18,433 bases of DNA from an uncultured Collinsella sp. Its GTDB lineage: Bacteria > Actinomycetota > Coriobacteriia > Coriobacteriales > Coriobacteriaceae. This document shows, one piece after another, positions 1 to 6,672 of the stretch. The notes beneath the pieces are model-generated. The model worked only from the letters and a program-made list of their open reading frames with translations. It was not told the DNA's origin and searched no databases. The stretch lies in contig CAUDCB010000023.1 in NCBI GenBank assembly GCA_958447915.1, forward strand, positions 1-18,433. The letters run 5' to 3'. Within the stretch, counting starts at the first letter, position 1; every line of letters begins with the position of its first letter. The translations under genes and the position numbers were made by a program.

Positions 1-13
1 GTATAAGAGACAG
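1..13. other. Nextera/Tn5 mosaic-end adapter remnant
   Basis: The first 13 bases, GTATAAGAGACAG, are identical to the last 13 bases of the 19-bp Tn5 mosaic end used in Nextera libraries (AGATGTGTATAAGAGACAG). They sit exactly at the contig edge. The minus-strand coding sequence beside them reads sensibly (…GTAPCKT) up to base 14 and becomes nonsense (CLLY) inside these bases. This is a sequencing-library artefact, not biology, and should be trimmed before annotation. Confidence 0.93.
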
Positions 14-1182
14 GTCTTGCAGGGCGCGGTGCCGGACTCATGCGTCTCGATACGGTTATCGTTGCGGTAGTTGGGCGACCACTTGGTGTGGTCCCACTTG
101 GTGGCATCGGGCAGCTCCTGACGCGGATACTTGGGCACCTTTCCGCCGGCCTTTTTGCTGCAGAGCTTCTGGCCCAGCTTGGCGGCGCCGGCCGGGCACA
201 CCTCAACGCAGCGACCGCAGGCCACGCACTTGTCCTTCTCGACCTTGGCGACATAGGCCGAGCGCGACAGGTTGGGCGTGTTGAACAGCTGCGAGGTGCG
301 CAGGGCGTAGCACACGTTGACGTTGCAGTTGCAGATGGCGAAGATCTTGTTCTCGCCATCGATGTTGGTGATCTGGTGCACAAAGCCGTTGTCCTCGGCC
401 TGGCGCAAAATGTCGTAGACCTCCTCGCGCGTCACATAGTGGCCACGGTCGGTCTCGACCACGTAGTCGGCCATATCGCCCACGGCGATGCACCAATCGG
501 CCGGGTCGTCGGCGCAGCCCTCACCCATCACGCGACGGCTCGCGCGGCAGCTGCAGGTGCTGGCGGCATACTTACCCTCGTATTTGTCGAGCCAGTGCTC
601 GATATGCTCGATCGGCACCGAGGTGCTCGCGGCATCGATGGCCTTCTCGACCGGAATGACATGCATGCCGATGCCGGCACCGCCGGGCGGCACCATCGGC
701 GTGGCCTTGGACAGCGGTCCCTTGGACGCCTGCTCAAAGAACTTGGCGTAGACCGGGTGTTCCTCGAGCTGGCTCACGCGCATGTTGAGGAACTCGGCGG
801 AACCCGGCACCAGCATGGGCAGCACCCACTGCTTGGCGCGCTCGGGGTTTTCCCAGTTGTACTCGAGCAGACCCGTGTAGCTCATGTCGTCGAGCATCTT
901 CTCGATATCGGCTTCGGGCATGCCGGTGAGCTTGACCATCTCGGGCAGCGTATAGGGACGGCGCATCTTCATCTTGCAGAGCACTTCGGCCTGCTCGTCG
1001 GTCGCGGCCTCGGCAAACGACCAGTACTCGTAGCCCAGCAGCTCATCGCGATGCAGCAGGCGGTTGGTGCAGTGCTCGCACAGCTTGACGATTGCCTCGC
1101 GCGGATGCTCCGGCAGCGGCGGCACGAACTCCGAACCGATATCGGGCTCGGTATAGCTAATTCCCGGTCCGTTGAGAATCAT
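14..1182 (-). CDS. [4Fe-4S] ferredoxin-domain / FAD-dependent oxidoreductase, N-terminal part (truncated by contig end)
   Basis: About 390 residues are readable from ATG at 1182 (AGAAGGGA upstream as ribosome binding site). A helix-turn-helix-like segment lies near residues 70-110 (YTLPEMVKLTGMPEADIEKML). Cys-rich stretches follow: CSCRASRRVMGEGC, then CNCNVNVC. A classical ferredoxin motif CVACGRCVEVCP has Cys319, 322, 325 and 329. The sequence ends in GTAPCKT, which resembles the start of the Fe-S domain that precedes a GltD-type NAD(P)/FAD module (family usually continues CPAH…). I infer that the missing part is that flavoprotein module. The likely role is cytoplasmic electron transfer between NAD(P)H or ferredoxin and an unknown substrate. 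It is divergent from the TetR/DUF5692 pair and shares their regulatory region. The 3' end is lost at the adapter junction, so this is an assembly truncation and not a pseudogene. Confidence 0.8.
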
Positions 1183-1275
1183 GGTTGTCCCTTCTCTTGC
1201 CACAGCCCGGCGAGGCCGCGGCACCCCTCTTTTTTTGCAGGCCGGGCATGCCCCCATGCCGTTCACCCACCATTG

Positions 1276-1290
1276 TTGACATTGTGTCAA
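1276..1290. promoter_or_regulatory. Operator dyad 1 (TTGAC-N5-GTCAA)
   Basis: TTGACATTGTGTCAA is a perfect inverted repeat with 6-bp arms around a 3-bp centre. It lies between the divergent oxidoreductase and TetR genes. Its outer half also pairs with the far half of dyad 2 (TTGTTGAC at 1273-1280 with GTCAACAA at 1309-1316). Size and symmetry suit a TetR dimer, and the adjacent TetR gene is the obvious candidate to bind it; binding is inferred. Confidence 0.7.
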
Positions 1291-1294
1291 AAAT

Positions 1295-1323
1295 AGTATT
1301 GACGAACCGTCAACAATATTCAA
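1295..1323 (-). promoter_or_regulatory. Possible promoter of the oxidoreductase gene
   Basis: On the minus strand, TTGAAT (1323-1318) and AATACT (1300-1295) are separated by 17 bp. Each matches four of six consensus bases. Dyad 2 fills the spacer and dyad 1 lies immediately downstream, a geometry expected for repression. The match is modest and the assignment is tentative. Confidence 0.35.
1299..1313. promoter_or_regulatory. Operator dyad 2 (TTGAC-N5-GTCAA)
   Basis: TTGACGAACCGTCAA is a perfect inverted repeat with 6-bp arms, of the same consensus as dyad 1 and centred 23 bp away, roughly two helical turns. It lies inside the spacer of the best minus-strand promoter I can find. A weaker third relative, TAGGCGAACGGTCA at 1330-1343, lies just before the TetR gene. 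Confidence 0.7.
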
Positions 1324-1372
1324 GACTGTTAGGCGAACGGTCAGACAAAAGAGGATGAAAGGCGGCAAACGC

Positions 1373-2035
1373 ATGGGCGATAACACGGCGAATATCTCTG
1401 TTGCCGACACCGTCCCCGCACCCGACAGCGCGGCAAAGCGCCTGACGGGCGACGAGCGCCGTCGCGAGATTCTCGCCGCCGTGCGCGACGTGAGCTCCGA
1501 GCTGGGCGTGTCACATCTATCCGTCTCGGCCGTGACCAAGCGAGCCGGCTGCACGCGCTCGCTGTTCTACCACTACTTTGCCGATATGGACGCCGCCGTC
1601 ACCGCCGTTATGGACGAGGCGATCGACGGCTTTATCTCCGAGCTCGAGCAGTGGAACGCCAGCCGCACGGTTGGCGACATCGAAGGCGCGCTCGACACCG
1701 TCGCTCCGCTCTTTAAGCGCCTGGTCGTGAGCGGCCACGAGCTGCCGAGCACGCTCACCTCGAGCAGCGGCGCGCTCTACGGCGGCTTTCTGCACAACGT
1801 GGTCCAGCGCGTGGCGCAATACATTTGCGACACCACCGTGGTGGACTTTGTCGCCCATCACGACCTGCGCATCGACCATGTTTACGAGACGTTCTACACC
1901 CTCATCATGGGACTGTTGATGTATATCCGCACGCACCCCGATGTGCCCGTCGAGACGGTCAAGGAGATTATCGCCTCGACGCTCCACATCGAGGGCTATA
2001 CCGCCAAGTATCCGGAGCGCAAGCCCCAGAACTGA
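1373..2035 (+). CDS. TetR/AcrR family transcriptional regulator
   Basis: This is a 220-residue DNA-binding repressor-type protein. The TetR helix-turn-helix covers about residues 28-76 (RRREILAAVRDVSSELG, then SVSAVTKRAGCTRSLFYHYF). The C-terminal ligand-binding domain is helical and not assignable to a ligand class. I chose ATG 1373 because AAAGG at 1358-1362 gives about 10 nt spacing; an in-frame ATG at 1355 would add six residues (MKGGKR) but has a ribosome site only a few bases away. The DUF5692 gene begins 63 bp downstream in the same direction, so they are probably co-transcribed. Two TTGAC-N5-GTCAA dyads upstream suggest autoregulation and control of the divergent oxidoreductase. Effector unknown. 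Confidence 0.9.
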   Translation: MGDNTANISVADTVPAPDSAAKRLTGDERRREILAAVRDVSSELGVSHLSVSAVTKRAGCTRSLFYHYFADMDAAVTAVMDEAIDGFISELEQWNASRTVGDIEGALDTVAPLFKRLVVSGHELPSTLTSSSGALYGGFLHNVVQRVAQYICDTTVVDFVAHHDLRIDHVYETFYTLIMGLLMYIRTHPDVPVETVKEIIASTLHIEGYTAKYPERKPQN

Positions 2036-2098
2036 CGGCATTTGGCCAAACTGCCCGCGATCGGAAGAGGGGACGCGGGCGCATGAAAGGAGAGCAGC

Positions 2099-3106
2099 AT
2101 GCTGTTCGATGTCTGGGGTAGCGATACCCTTATCCACTGGGTCGGCTGGGCCATGGTCTTTATTGGCCTGATCGTGCTCAACGAGGTCGGCCGCCGCACC
2201 AAGCTGGGCGCGGCAATCATCTTTGGCGTGGCTCCGCTGGCCATGACCATCTACTGTGTCGCCATCGCCGTCGGTGTTTCGCAGGGTGCCGAGTGGGCGC
2301 TCACCAACCCCACCCATGTGTACCAGAACAGCTGGTTCCACTACGCCAAGGTATACGCGGCGCTGGCCGGTTGCTGGGGCTTCATTGCCATTAAGTACCA
2401 GTGGGGCAAGATCGGCAAGGCGCATTGGTTCCGCGCGTGGCCGTTTGTGATCGTTGCCATCAACATCATGATCGCCGTCGTATCCGACTTTGAGAGCGCC
2501 TATCACTTCTTTGTCCTGGGCGAGTCCACCTGGGTCACCTCCGAAGGTGCTACGCAGCTGGCCGGCTGGAACAACGTGTTCAACGGCATCGCCGGTATCA
2601 TCAACATCTTCTGCATGACCGGTTGGTGGAGCGTCTACGCCTCCGAGGATCAGACTGACATGCTGTGGCCCGACATGACCTGGGTCTACATCATCGCCTA
2701 CGACATCTGGAACTTCTGCTACACCTACAACTGCCTGCCCACCCACTCCTGGTTCTGCGGCTTTGCGCTGCTGCTGGCGCCCACCGTCGCCGCCTTTATC
2801 TGGAACAAGGGCGGCTGGATCCAGAACCGCGCCTTTACGCTGGCTATTTGGTGCATGTTTGCCCAGGTATTCCCGTACTTCCAGGAGGAGTCCATCTTTG
2901 TGACCCACTCCACGCTCGACCCCGGCGCCGCTACCGCGGTCTCGATCGCCGCACTGGTCGCCAACGTCGCCGCGATCATCTACATCGCCTACCGCGCCAA
3001 GAAGCTCGGCCGCAATCCCTACAAGCAGGATGTCTTTGAGGGCACCAGCGATTGGGAGAAGGCTACCGCTCGCCGCGCCAAGGTTGATTACGCGCACGCC
3101 GAGTAA
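2099..3106 (+). CDS. DUF5692 family multi-pass membrane protein
   Basis: The product is a 335-residue polytopic inner-membrane protein with about nine predicted helices, near residues 11-30, 37-59, 81-99, 111-130, 159-180, 194-213, 217-235, 244-262 and 277-298. It is rich in Trp, Tyr and Cys within and near the helices (for example the NFCYTYNC and HSWFCG segments at 207-221) and ends in a basic/acidic cytoplasmic tail. I recognise it as resembling DUF5692 (from memory of the family), which has no assigned function to my knowledge. The ribosome site AAAGGAG lies 7 nt before the ATG. It follows the TetR gene and is followed by a strong terminator, so it ends that unit. The divergent Fe-S/flavin oxidoreductase suggests a membrane partner in electron transfer or transport of the oxidoreductase substrate; this is inference. 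Confidence 0.82.
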   Translation: MLFDVWGSDTLIHWVGWAMVFIGLIVLNEVGRRTKLGAAIIFGVAPLAMTIYCVAIAVGVSQGAEWALTNPTHVYQNSWFHYAKVYAALAGCWGFIAIKYQWGKIGKAHWFRAWPFVIVAINIMIAVVSDFESAYHFFVLGESTWVTSEGATQLAGWNNVFNGIAGIINIFCMTGWWSVYASEDQTDMLWPDMTWVYIIAYDIWNFCYTYNCLPTHSWFCGFALLLAPTVAAFIWNKGGWIQNRAFTLAIWCMFAQVFPYFQEESIFVTHSTLDPGAATAVSIAALVANVAAIIYIAYRAKKLGRNPYKQDVFEGTSDWEKATARRAKVDYAHAE

Positions 3107-3174
3107 CGTGTTGGCCGCTGTTGGCACTTGGGCATAGGCCCGCTCACCAGGCCTTTCAATCCAATGTCTCACAG

Positions 3175-3216
3175 AGCCCCCGGAAAGCGATTCGCTCGCT
3201 TTCCGGGGGCTTTTTG
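3175..3216 (+). terminator. Rho-independent terminator after DUF5692 gene
   Basis: A perfect 16-bp stem (3175-3190 with 3196-3211; begins AGCCCCCGG, ends CCGGGGGCT) with a 5-nt loop TTCGC runs into a T tract (3211-3215). It ends the TetR-DUF5692 unit and insulates the next plus-strand gene. Confidence 0.95.
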
Positions 3217-3254
3217 TCGTTGCGCCTCTATTCATCTATTCAAAAAAAACGCGC

Positions 3255-3265
3255 ATATATAAAAT
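3255..3265 (+). promoter_or_regulatory. Probable -10 region for the acidic-tailed membrane protein gene
   Basis: ATATATAAAAT in a locally AT-rich stretch contains TATATA (3256-3261) and TATAAA (3258-3263). No good -35 box is visible at 16-18 bp. The resulting leader (about 75 nt) contains a small hairpin, GGCTC-TATG-GAGCC at 3286-3299, followed three bases later by five T, which could act as a weak attenuator. Confidence 0.4.
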
Positions 3266-3345
3266 CGGATTTCAAATCATGCGGCGGCTCTATGGAGCCC
3301 CGTTTTTGGGTACAGTGTTGTCCCGATATCGAGCTTGGGGGATAT

Positions 3346-4848
3346 ATGAAAGATGAGACGATGGGCCAAGAGGATGCGGCCCAAGATGCAGAAGCGTGCG
3401 CTGAGGCCCTGGAGAGCCTAGACCAGATCGCGCTGGCCGAGATTGCGTTTGACGATTCGAGCGTTGATGTGCAGGATGAGCCGGAAATCGAGGCGCAGCC
3501 CGATGATCAGGATGCAAAAGACGATGGCGCCGCGCCCACCGAAGATGAGGCTGGGCACGAGGAATCCGAATGCGAGGCCGACGACCAGCCCGAATCCGAC
3601 ACGAGCGAGGAAACCATCTTGCTCGACAGCTTGCCGGCCGAAGATTCGCTGACCCGCGAGCTCCCTGGCTTAGGCTCCGCGCCTGCCGTGGACGAGACCA
3701 TCGCCATGGGCGATATTCCCCTACCGTCCGTTCCTTCGGCACATGAGGCCGAGGTCCGCCATCGCAAGATGTCGCCCAAGCGCCGCAATCTGATGGTCGC
3801 CGGCGCTGTGGTCGTTGCGCTCGTCGCCGGCGGCGCAGGCTACGCAGCCTGGAACGGATACCGGCAAGAGCAGGCTGCCATCGCCGCCGCCAATGCCCAC
3901 ACGATGATGTCGGTGCAGATTGGTGTACATGCCGCGGGGCTCGACTGTTCCACCGGCTCCAAGATTCCCGTACAGGTGAGCGGCCAGGATTCTGACGGCT
4001 CCTCTGTGAGCGAAACACTCTATGTTGACGAGCACGGCCGTGGCATCAAACTGCTACCCGGTGACTACACGCTCTCCATTGCCGCCTCCCCCATCGCGTC
4101 CAACGGCACCGTCTATACCGTGCCGACCACCAAGGCGCAGGTCACGATCAAGAGCGACGGACAGGACCTAAGCAGCCAGGCCGCCTTTGAGCTTAAGGTG
4201 CCTTCGGCCGACACGGTAACCGACGACCAGATCGATGCCGCCGCCAAATATGCCGAGGAGGGAGGCGCGAGCTCCGCCGCCACCGCCAAGGTGCTCCAGC
4301 AGGCGGCAACCGCGCGGCGCGACGCCGCCGTCAATGCCGTGAGCGCGCAAAAGGCACAGGCGGCCCGTGATGCCGACGCCCGTCACAAGGCAACCGACCT
4401 CTACCAGCTCGATATCCCCGTCGAATGGTACGGCAAGGTCGAGACTTGGCAAAATGGCAGCACGCTATGCATCTATCTTGCCGGCGACAGCGATACGCCG
4501 ATTGTGACGCTCGTCGCGGTGCGCGAGGGCGAGAGCTTTACGCCCGATGAGGGCGATACGGTTTTGGGTGCGGCCAATCTAGGCAACGGTTATACCGTCT
4601 ACGCCAGCGGCCCCGTCTATCCGTACGTGGTGCCCCAGACCATCAACGGACGGACGCAGAATCCCGTGTCGACCTACCCCATGGACACGGCCATTGAGCT
4701 TGTCGAGCTTACGACCGGCAACCGCTACACCTATAGCCAGATCAAGAACGTACTGGTCGGCAAAGACGGCAAAGCCGACGCCGCGACCAAACTCGAGACC
4801 GACTACCTCGCCCAGATTCTCCTGCCGAGCATCAAGGCCCAGGACTAG
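3346..4848 (+). CDS. Membrane-anchored protein with acidic cytoplasmic N-terminus, function unknown
   Basis: The product is 500 residues. Residues 1-140 are strongly acidic and probably disordered. A basic stretch (KMSPKRRN) precedes a single transmembrane segment at about 150-169, giving an N-in, C-out topology without a cleavable signal. Outside the membrane come a beta-sandwich-like module (about 189-285, with LLPGDYTLSI, typical of Ig or carboxypeptidase-regulatory folds), an Ala-rich helical or coiled segment (291-348) and a C-terminal beta domain (350-495). The frame is open upstream to 3121, but that would read through the terminator; ATG 3346 has GGGGG just upstream and a promoter-like site in front. 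No enzyme motif is seen. Its last ten codons recur at 6347-6377 on the far side of the ATPase gene (see repeats). Alternative: a regulatory anti-sigma or kinase-like membrane sensor, without supporting motifs. Confidence 0.78.
   Translation: MKDETMGQEDAAQDAEACAEALESLDQIALAEIAFDDSSVDVQDEPEIEAQPDDQDAKDDGAAPTEDEAGHEESECEADDQPESDTSEETILLDSLPAEDSLTRELPGLGSAPAVDETIAMGDIPLPSVPSAHEAEVRHRKMSPKRRNLMVAGAVVVALVAGGAGYAAWNGYRQEQAAIAAANAHTMMSVQIGVHAAGLDCSTGSKIPVQVSGQDSDGSSVSETLYVDEHGRGIKLLPGDYTLSIAASPIASNGTVYTVPTTKAQVTIKSDGQDLSSQAAFELKVPSADTVTDDQIDAAAKYAEEGGASSAATAKVLQQAATARRDAAVNAVSAQKAQAARDADARHKATDLYQLDIPVEWYGKVETWQNGSTLCIYLAGDSDTPIVTLVAVREGESFTPDEGDTVLGAANLGNGYTVYASGPVYPYVVPQTINGRTQNPVSTYPMDTAIELVELTTGNRYTYSQIKNVLVGKDGKADAATKLETDYLAQILLPSIKAQD
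4818..4848 (+). repeat. Direct repeat copy A: 3' end of the membrane protein gene
   Basis: These bases encode the final LLPSIKAQD-stop of the upstream gene. They match 6347-6377 at all but four of 31 positions. Immediately after, CAGGACT (4840-4846) can pair with AGTCCTG (4865-4871) across an 18-nt loop, but no T tract follows, so unlike copy B it lacks an intrinsic terminator. Together with copy B it brackets the ATPase gene. Confidence 0.85.
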
Positions 4849-4892
4849 CGGACCATGACACCTGAGTCCTGGCCTCGCAAATCCATAGACGA

Positions 4893-6245
4893 TTAGGAAA
4901 GGAGCCACTTCCATGCGGGCACAGCATGTACCACGCCGTGTTTGCATGGAATATCGGCCTGCTCATCCATGGTAACGATTGCCGACTCGCCAAGATCAAA
5001 CTGGGCCATCGCGGCATCGAGCGCGGCAATTTCGCGCTCGCGCGTTTTCTCGCTTGTCATATCCACACTTACCTGAATCAGGCCGTAAGCCTGCATGAGC
5101 AGTGCATCCCCAGCCACAAAGTCCACCTCATGGCTTTTATTCTTATCTTTAATCAGCAGGCGGCAAACCGAACCGGGCCGCACGGCGGGGGTCCTTCTTC
5201 TGAGCGCATTGAACACCGCGGTCTCGAGCCTCTGGCCCTGATCCAGTGCCGATGCGGGGGAGAACGCTCCGAACATCGCAGGATCGACGGCGTAGACCTT
5301 AGACGCAGACCGCGTATTATTGGCAAGCGAACGCGTGAATTCCGGCACCGAAAACAGCAGGTAGGCGTCCTCGTAATACTCAAGTAAGTCGCTGAGCGTA
5401 TTTCGACTGACGGATATCTGTCTGCTCTTGAACTCGTTGTACACTTTGTTCACTGACAGCTCTCGTCCCGAAGATGCCATGCACCGCGCCAGAAACAGCG
5501 AGGCCAAACGGGGGTTCTTGACGTCGTAACGTTCAACGACGTCCATGGCGACCGTTCGCGACGCATATTCCTGTAGCAGCTGAATCGCGTCTGCGGGCGT
5601 CTGCTCAAGTGTCGCGATGAATCCCCCTCGCTCGAGATATCCGACCAGATGGTGTCTGAGCAACGCTGCATCGCTCGAGGAGAAGGGCGCGTTCGACTCA
5701 GGAACGCCCCCCGTCTTATATCGGACGTATTCCGAAAAACTCAACGGAAAAAGCTCTCGCACAAGAGAACGGCCCCTGAACTCGCTCTTAAGTTCTGAGG
5801 ACAGCATCTTAGAAGAAGATCCCGTCACGTAAACGGTCGCCTTCTCCGTATCGACCACGCGTCGCAGAAACGCACCCCATTCGGGTATTTCCTGGATCTC
5901 GTCAAAGAAAAGGTAGGCGCCCTCGCCTCGAGCAGCAGGATATAGTGCATAGAATGTATCGAGCACGTCCGCCAGTAGCGATGGCTCATACGGACGCAAG
6001 CGCTCATCCTCAAAATTGAAATATAGCATCCGGTCAAGCTCGACGCCTTGGCCCTGAAGCCGCCGCATCTCCTGATACAGGCGATACGTCTTTCCACAAC
6101 GACGGGCGCCCACAATCACATATACGATGTTGTCGCGCTTTGGCTCCTGCGGGTTGCCCAGATCAAGGTCGCGCTCAAAGACCTGCGGAATCCCCTGTTG
6201 CTCAAAGTCCTTTATTTTTTGAGCCACCAAGTCGTTGAATGCCAT
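4893..6245 (-). CDS. ATP-binding protein, AAA_14 / DUF4143 family
   Basis: This 450-residue cytoplasmic ATPase belongs to a widespread but patchily distributed family of unsettled function. The Walker A motif GARRCGKT is at 46-53, a conserved YFNFEDERL at 75-83, Walker B YLFFDEIQ at 111-118 and the sensor-like TGSSSKML at 141-148. The C-terminal half corresponds to DUF4143, related to a PD-(D/E)XK nuclease-like fold; only a degenerate core is visible (HEVDFVAGD, then LIQVSVDM), so nuclease activity is doubtful. The end, VPAWKWLLS, is typical of the family. Length is normal. GGAG lies 4 nt before the ATG. It is alone on its strand, flanked by a duplicated gene tail, and its promoter region is far more AT-rich than its surroundings, pointing to lateral acquisition. 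No toxin, antitoxin or recombinase accompanies it. Confidence 0.9.
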   Translation of the reverse strand: MAFNDLVAQKIKDFEQQGIPQVFERDLDLGNPQEPKRDNIVYVIVGARRCGKTYRLYQEMRRLQGQGVELDRMLYFNFEDERLRPYEPSLLADVLDTFYALYPAARGEGAYLFFDEIQEIPEWGAFLRRVVDTEKATVYVTGSSSKMLSSELKSEFRGRSLVRELFPLSFSEYVRYKTGGVPESNAPFSSSDAALLRHHLVGYLERGGFIATLEQTPADAIQLLQEYASRTVAMDVVERYDVKNPRLASLFLARCMASSGRELSVNKVYNEFKSRQISVSRNTLSDLLEYYEDAYLLFSVPEFTRSLANNTRSASKVYAVDPAMFGAFSPASALDQGQRLETAVFNALRRRTPAVRPGSVCRLLIKDKNKSHEVDFVAGDALLMQAYGLIQVSVDMTSEKTREREIAALDAAMAQFDLGESAIVTMDEQADIPCKHGVVHAVPAWKWLLS

Positions 6246-6253
6246 AATTCTCC

Positions 6254-6313
6254 AATCTTGCTCTTTTGCTAATCAAGATTATACTGATTCTTGATTAGCA
6301 AGAGAGCAAGATT
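6254..6313. promoter_or_regulatory. 60-bp palindrome overlapping the ATPase promoter
   Basis: Arms of 25 bp (6254-6278 and 6289-6313) match at 24 positions and flank a 10-bp centre. The single mismatch (6265/6302) would still be a G-U pair in RNA. On the minus strand a consensus -10 box TATAAT (6283-6278) straddles the centre, with no good -35 box. The left arm ends directly at the ATPase ribosome site. The core half-site is CTTGATTAGCAA (6290-6301) with TTGCTAATCAAG (6266-6277). It is probably a DNA operator for a dimeric or tetrameric regulator; if transcription starts further upstream it would instead be a long RNA stem next to the ribosome site. Confidence 0.75.
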
Positions 6314-6320
6314 GCGTGCA

Positions 6321-6343
6321 ACTTGATTAATAGATAATCAAGT
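6321..6343. promoter_or_regulatory. Second palindrome, ACTTGATTA-N5-TAATCAAGT
   Basis: A perfect inverted repeat with 9-bp arms and a 5-bp spacer lies 7 bp upstream of the 60-bp palindrome, relative to the ATPase gene. It repeats the CTTGATTA/TAATCAAG half-site, giving four copies of that half-site in about 80 bp. It probably binds the same regulator. On the plus strand it runs into TTTT but the stem is AT-only in part and too weak to call a terminator. Confidence 0.65.
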
Positions 6344-6346
6344 TTT

Positions 6347-6377
6347 TCTGCTGTCCAGCATCAAGGCTCAGGACTAG
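6347..6377 (+). repeat. Direct repeat copy B: orphan gene tail
   Basis: Read in frame, this encodes LLSSIKAQD-stop, versus LLPSIKAQD-stop at 4818-4848. The differences are two synonymous third-position changes (CTC/CTG, GCC/GCT) and two changes within the Pro/Ser codon, the pattern of a real coding sequence that diverged under selection. No gene body precedes it; the ATPase promoter does. It is best explained as the original 3' end of the membrane protein gene separated from it by insertion, or the last trace of a tandem paralogue. Confidence 0.8.
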
Positions 6378-6403
6378 CCGGCCGCAGCGAGGGCAGTCTT
6401 TTT
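6371..6403 (+). terminator. Terminator attached to the orphan gene tail
   Basis: GACT-A-GCC (6372-6379) pairs with GGCAGTC (6392-6398) with one bulged A, a 12-nt loop, and then five T (6399-6403). The stop codon of copy B lies inside the stem. It points in the plus direction, although no complete plus-strand gene now lies before it, which supports the idea that it once terminated the gene now ending at 4848. Confidence 0.6.
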
Positions 6404-6426
6404 GGGACGGGGGTCTTTTAGCTACT

Positions 6427-6621
6427 TTAACGCCACGGGTCGGCTTCGAACATCGGCTCGCGCTCGGGGCGGCGATCGCTGTAGGGATCGTAGCCGTCAT
6501 CGTCCTCGTTCTCGGCGCGAATGTAGGGGTCGCGCGGCTTGGGCGCAGGCTTTGGTGCAGGCTTGGGTACGGCAGGCGCGGCGTCGGCTACCGGTGCATT
6601 CGTCTCGTTCTCGTCTTTCAT
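6427..6621 (-). CDS. Small Pro/Ala/Lys-rich, acidic hypothetical protein
   Basis: The product is 64 residues: a short acidic head (MKDENE), a low-complexity PAVPKPAPKPAPKP segment at about 14-28, then an acidic and charged tail (ENEDDDGYDPYSDRRPEREPMFEADPWR). The ATG at 6621 is chosen because AAGGAG lies 8 nt upstream; an ATG six bases earlier and one at 6672 are poorly placed. No domain is recognised. It is cytoplasmic by composition (no signal or membrane segment). It follows the strong terminator of the ABC/activase operon and so has its own promoter, which I cannot identify with confidence. Clean codon structure and a good ribosome site argue that it is real. Confidence 0.6.
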   Translation of the reverse strand: MKDENETNAPVADAAPAVPKPAPKPAPKPRDPYIRAENEDDDGYDPYSDRRPEREPMFEADPWR

Positions 6622-6672
6622 CTGCATAGCTCCTTGCCATGTGCTCACGTTCAACGCCATTGATTGTCGCAC

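Noticed and set aside
40..1296. A 418-codon plus-strand open frame opposite the Fe-S oxidoreductase
   Set aside because: The minus strand shows ferredoxin cysteine motifs and a good ribosome site; the plus-strand product has neither.
1517..3235. A 572-codon minus-strand open frame opposite the TetR and DUF5692 genes
   Set aside because: It crosses two well-supported plus-strand genes and the strong terminator, and its product is low-complexity Gly/Asp/Val-rich with no family resemblance.
3121..3345. Upstream in-frame extension (75 codons) of the acidic-tailed membrane protein
   Set aside because: It would be translated across the terminator stem and the promoter-like region; ATG 3346 is better placed.
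4902..4975. AAAGGAG followed by ATG 4913 and a short plus-strand frame, looking like the start of a disrupted downstream gene
   Set aside because: These bases encode the family-typical C-terminus VPAWKWLLS of the ATPase on the other strand, so the ribosome-site likeness is coincidental.
4893..6245. The ATPase as part of a toxin-antitoxin or defence pair
   Set aside because: No partner gene is adjacent on its strand, and the flanking genes are ordinary host genes.
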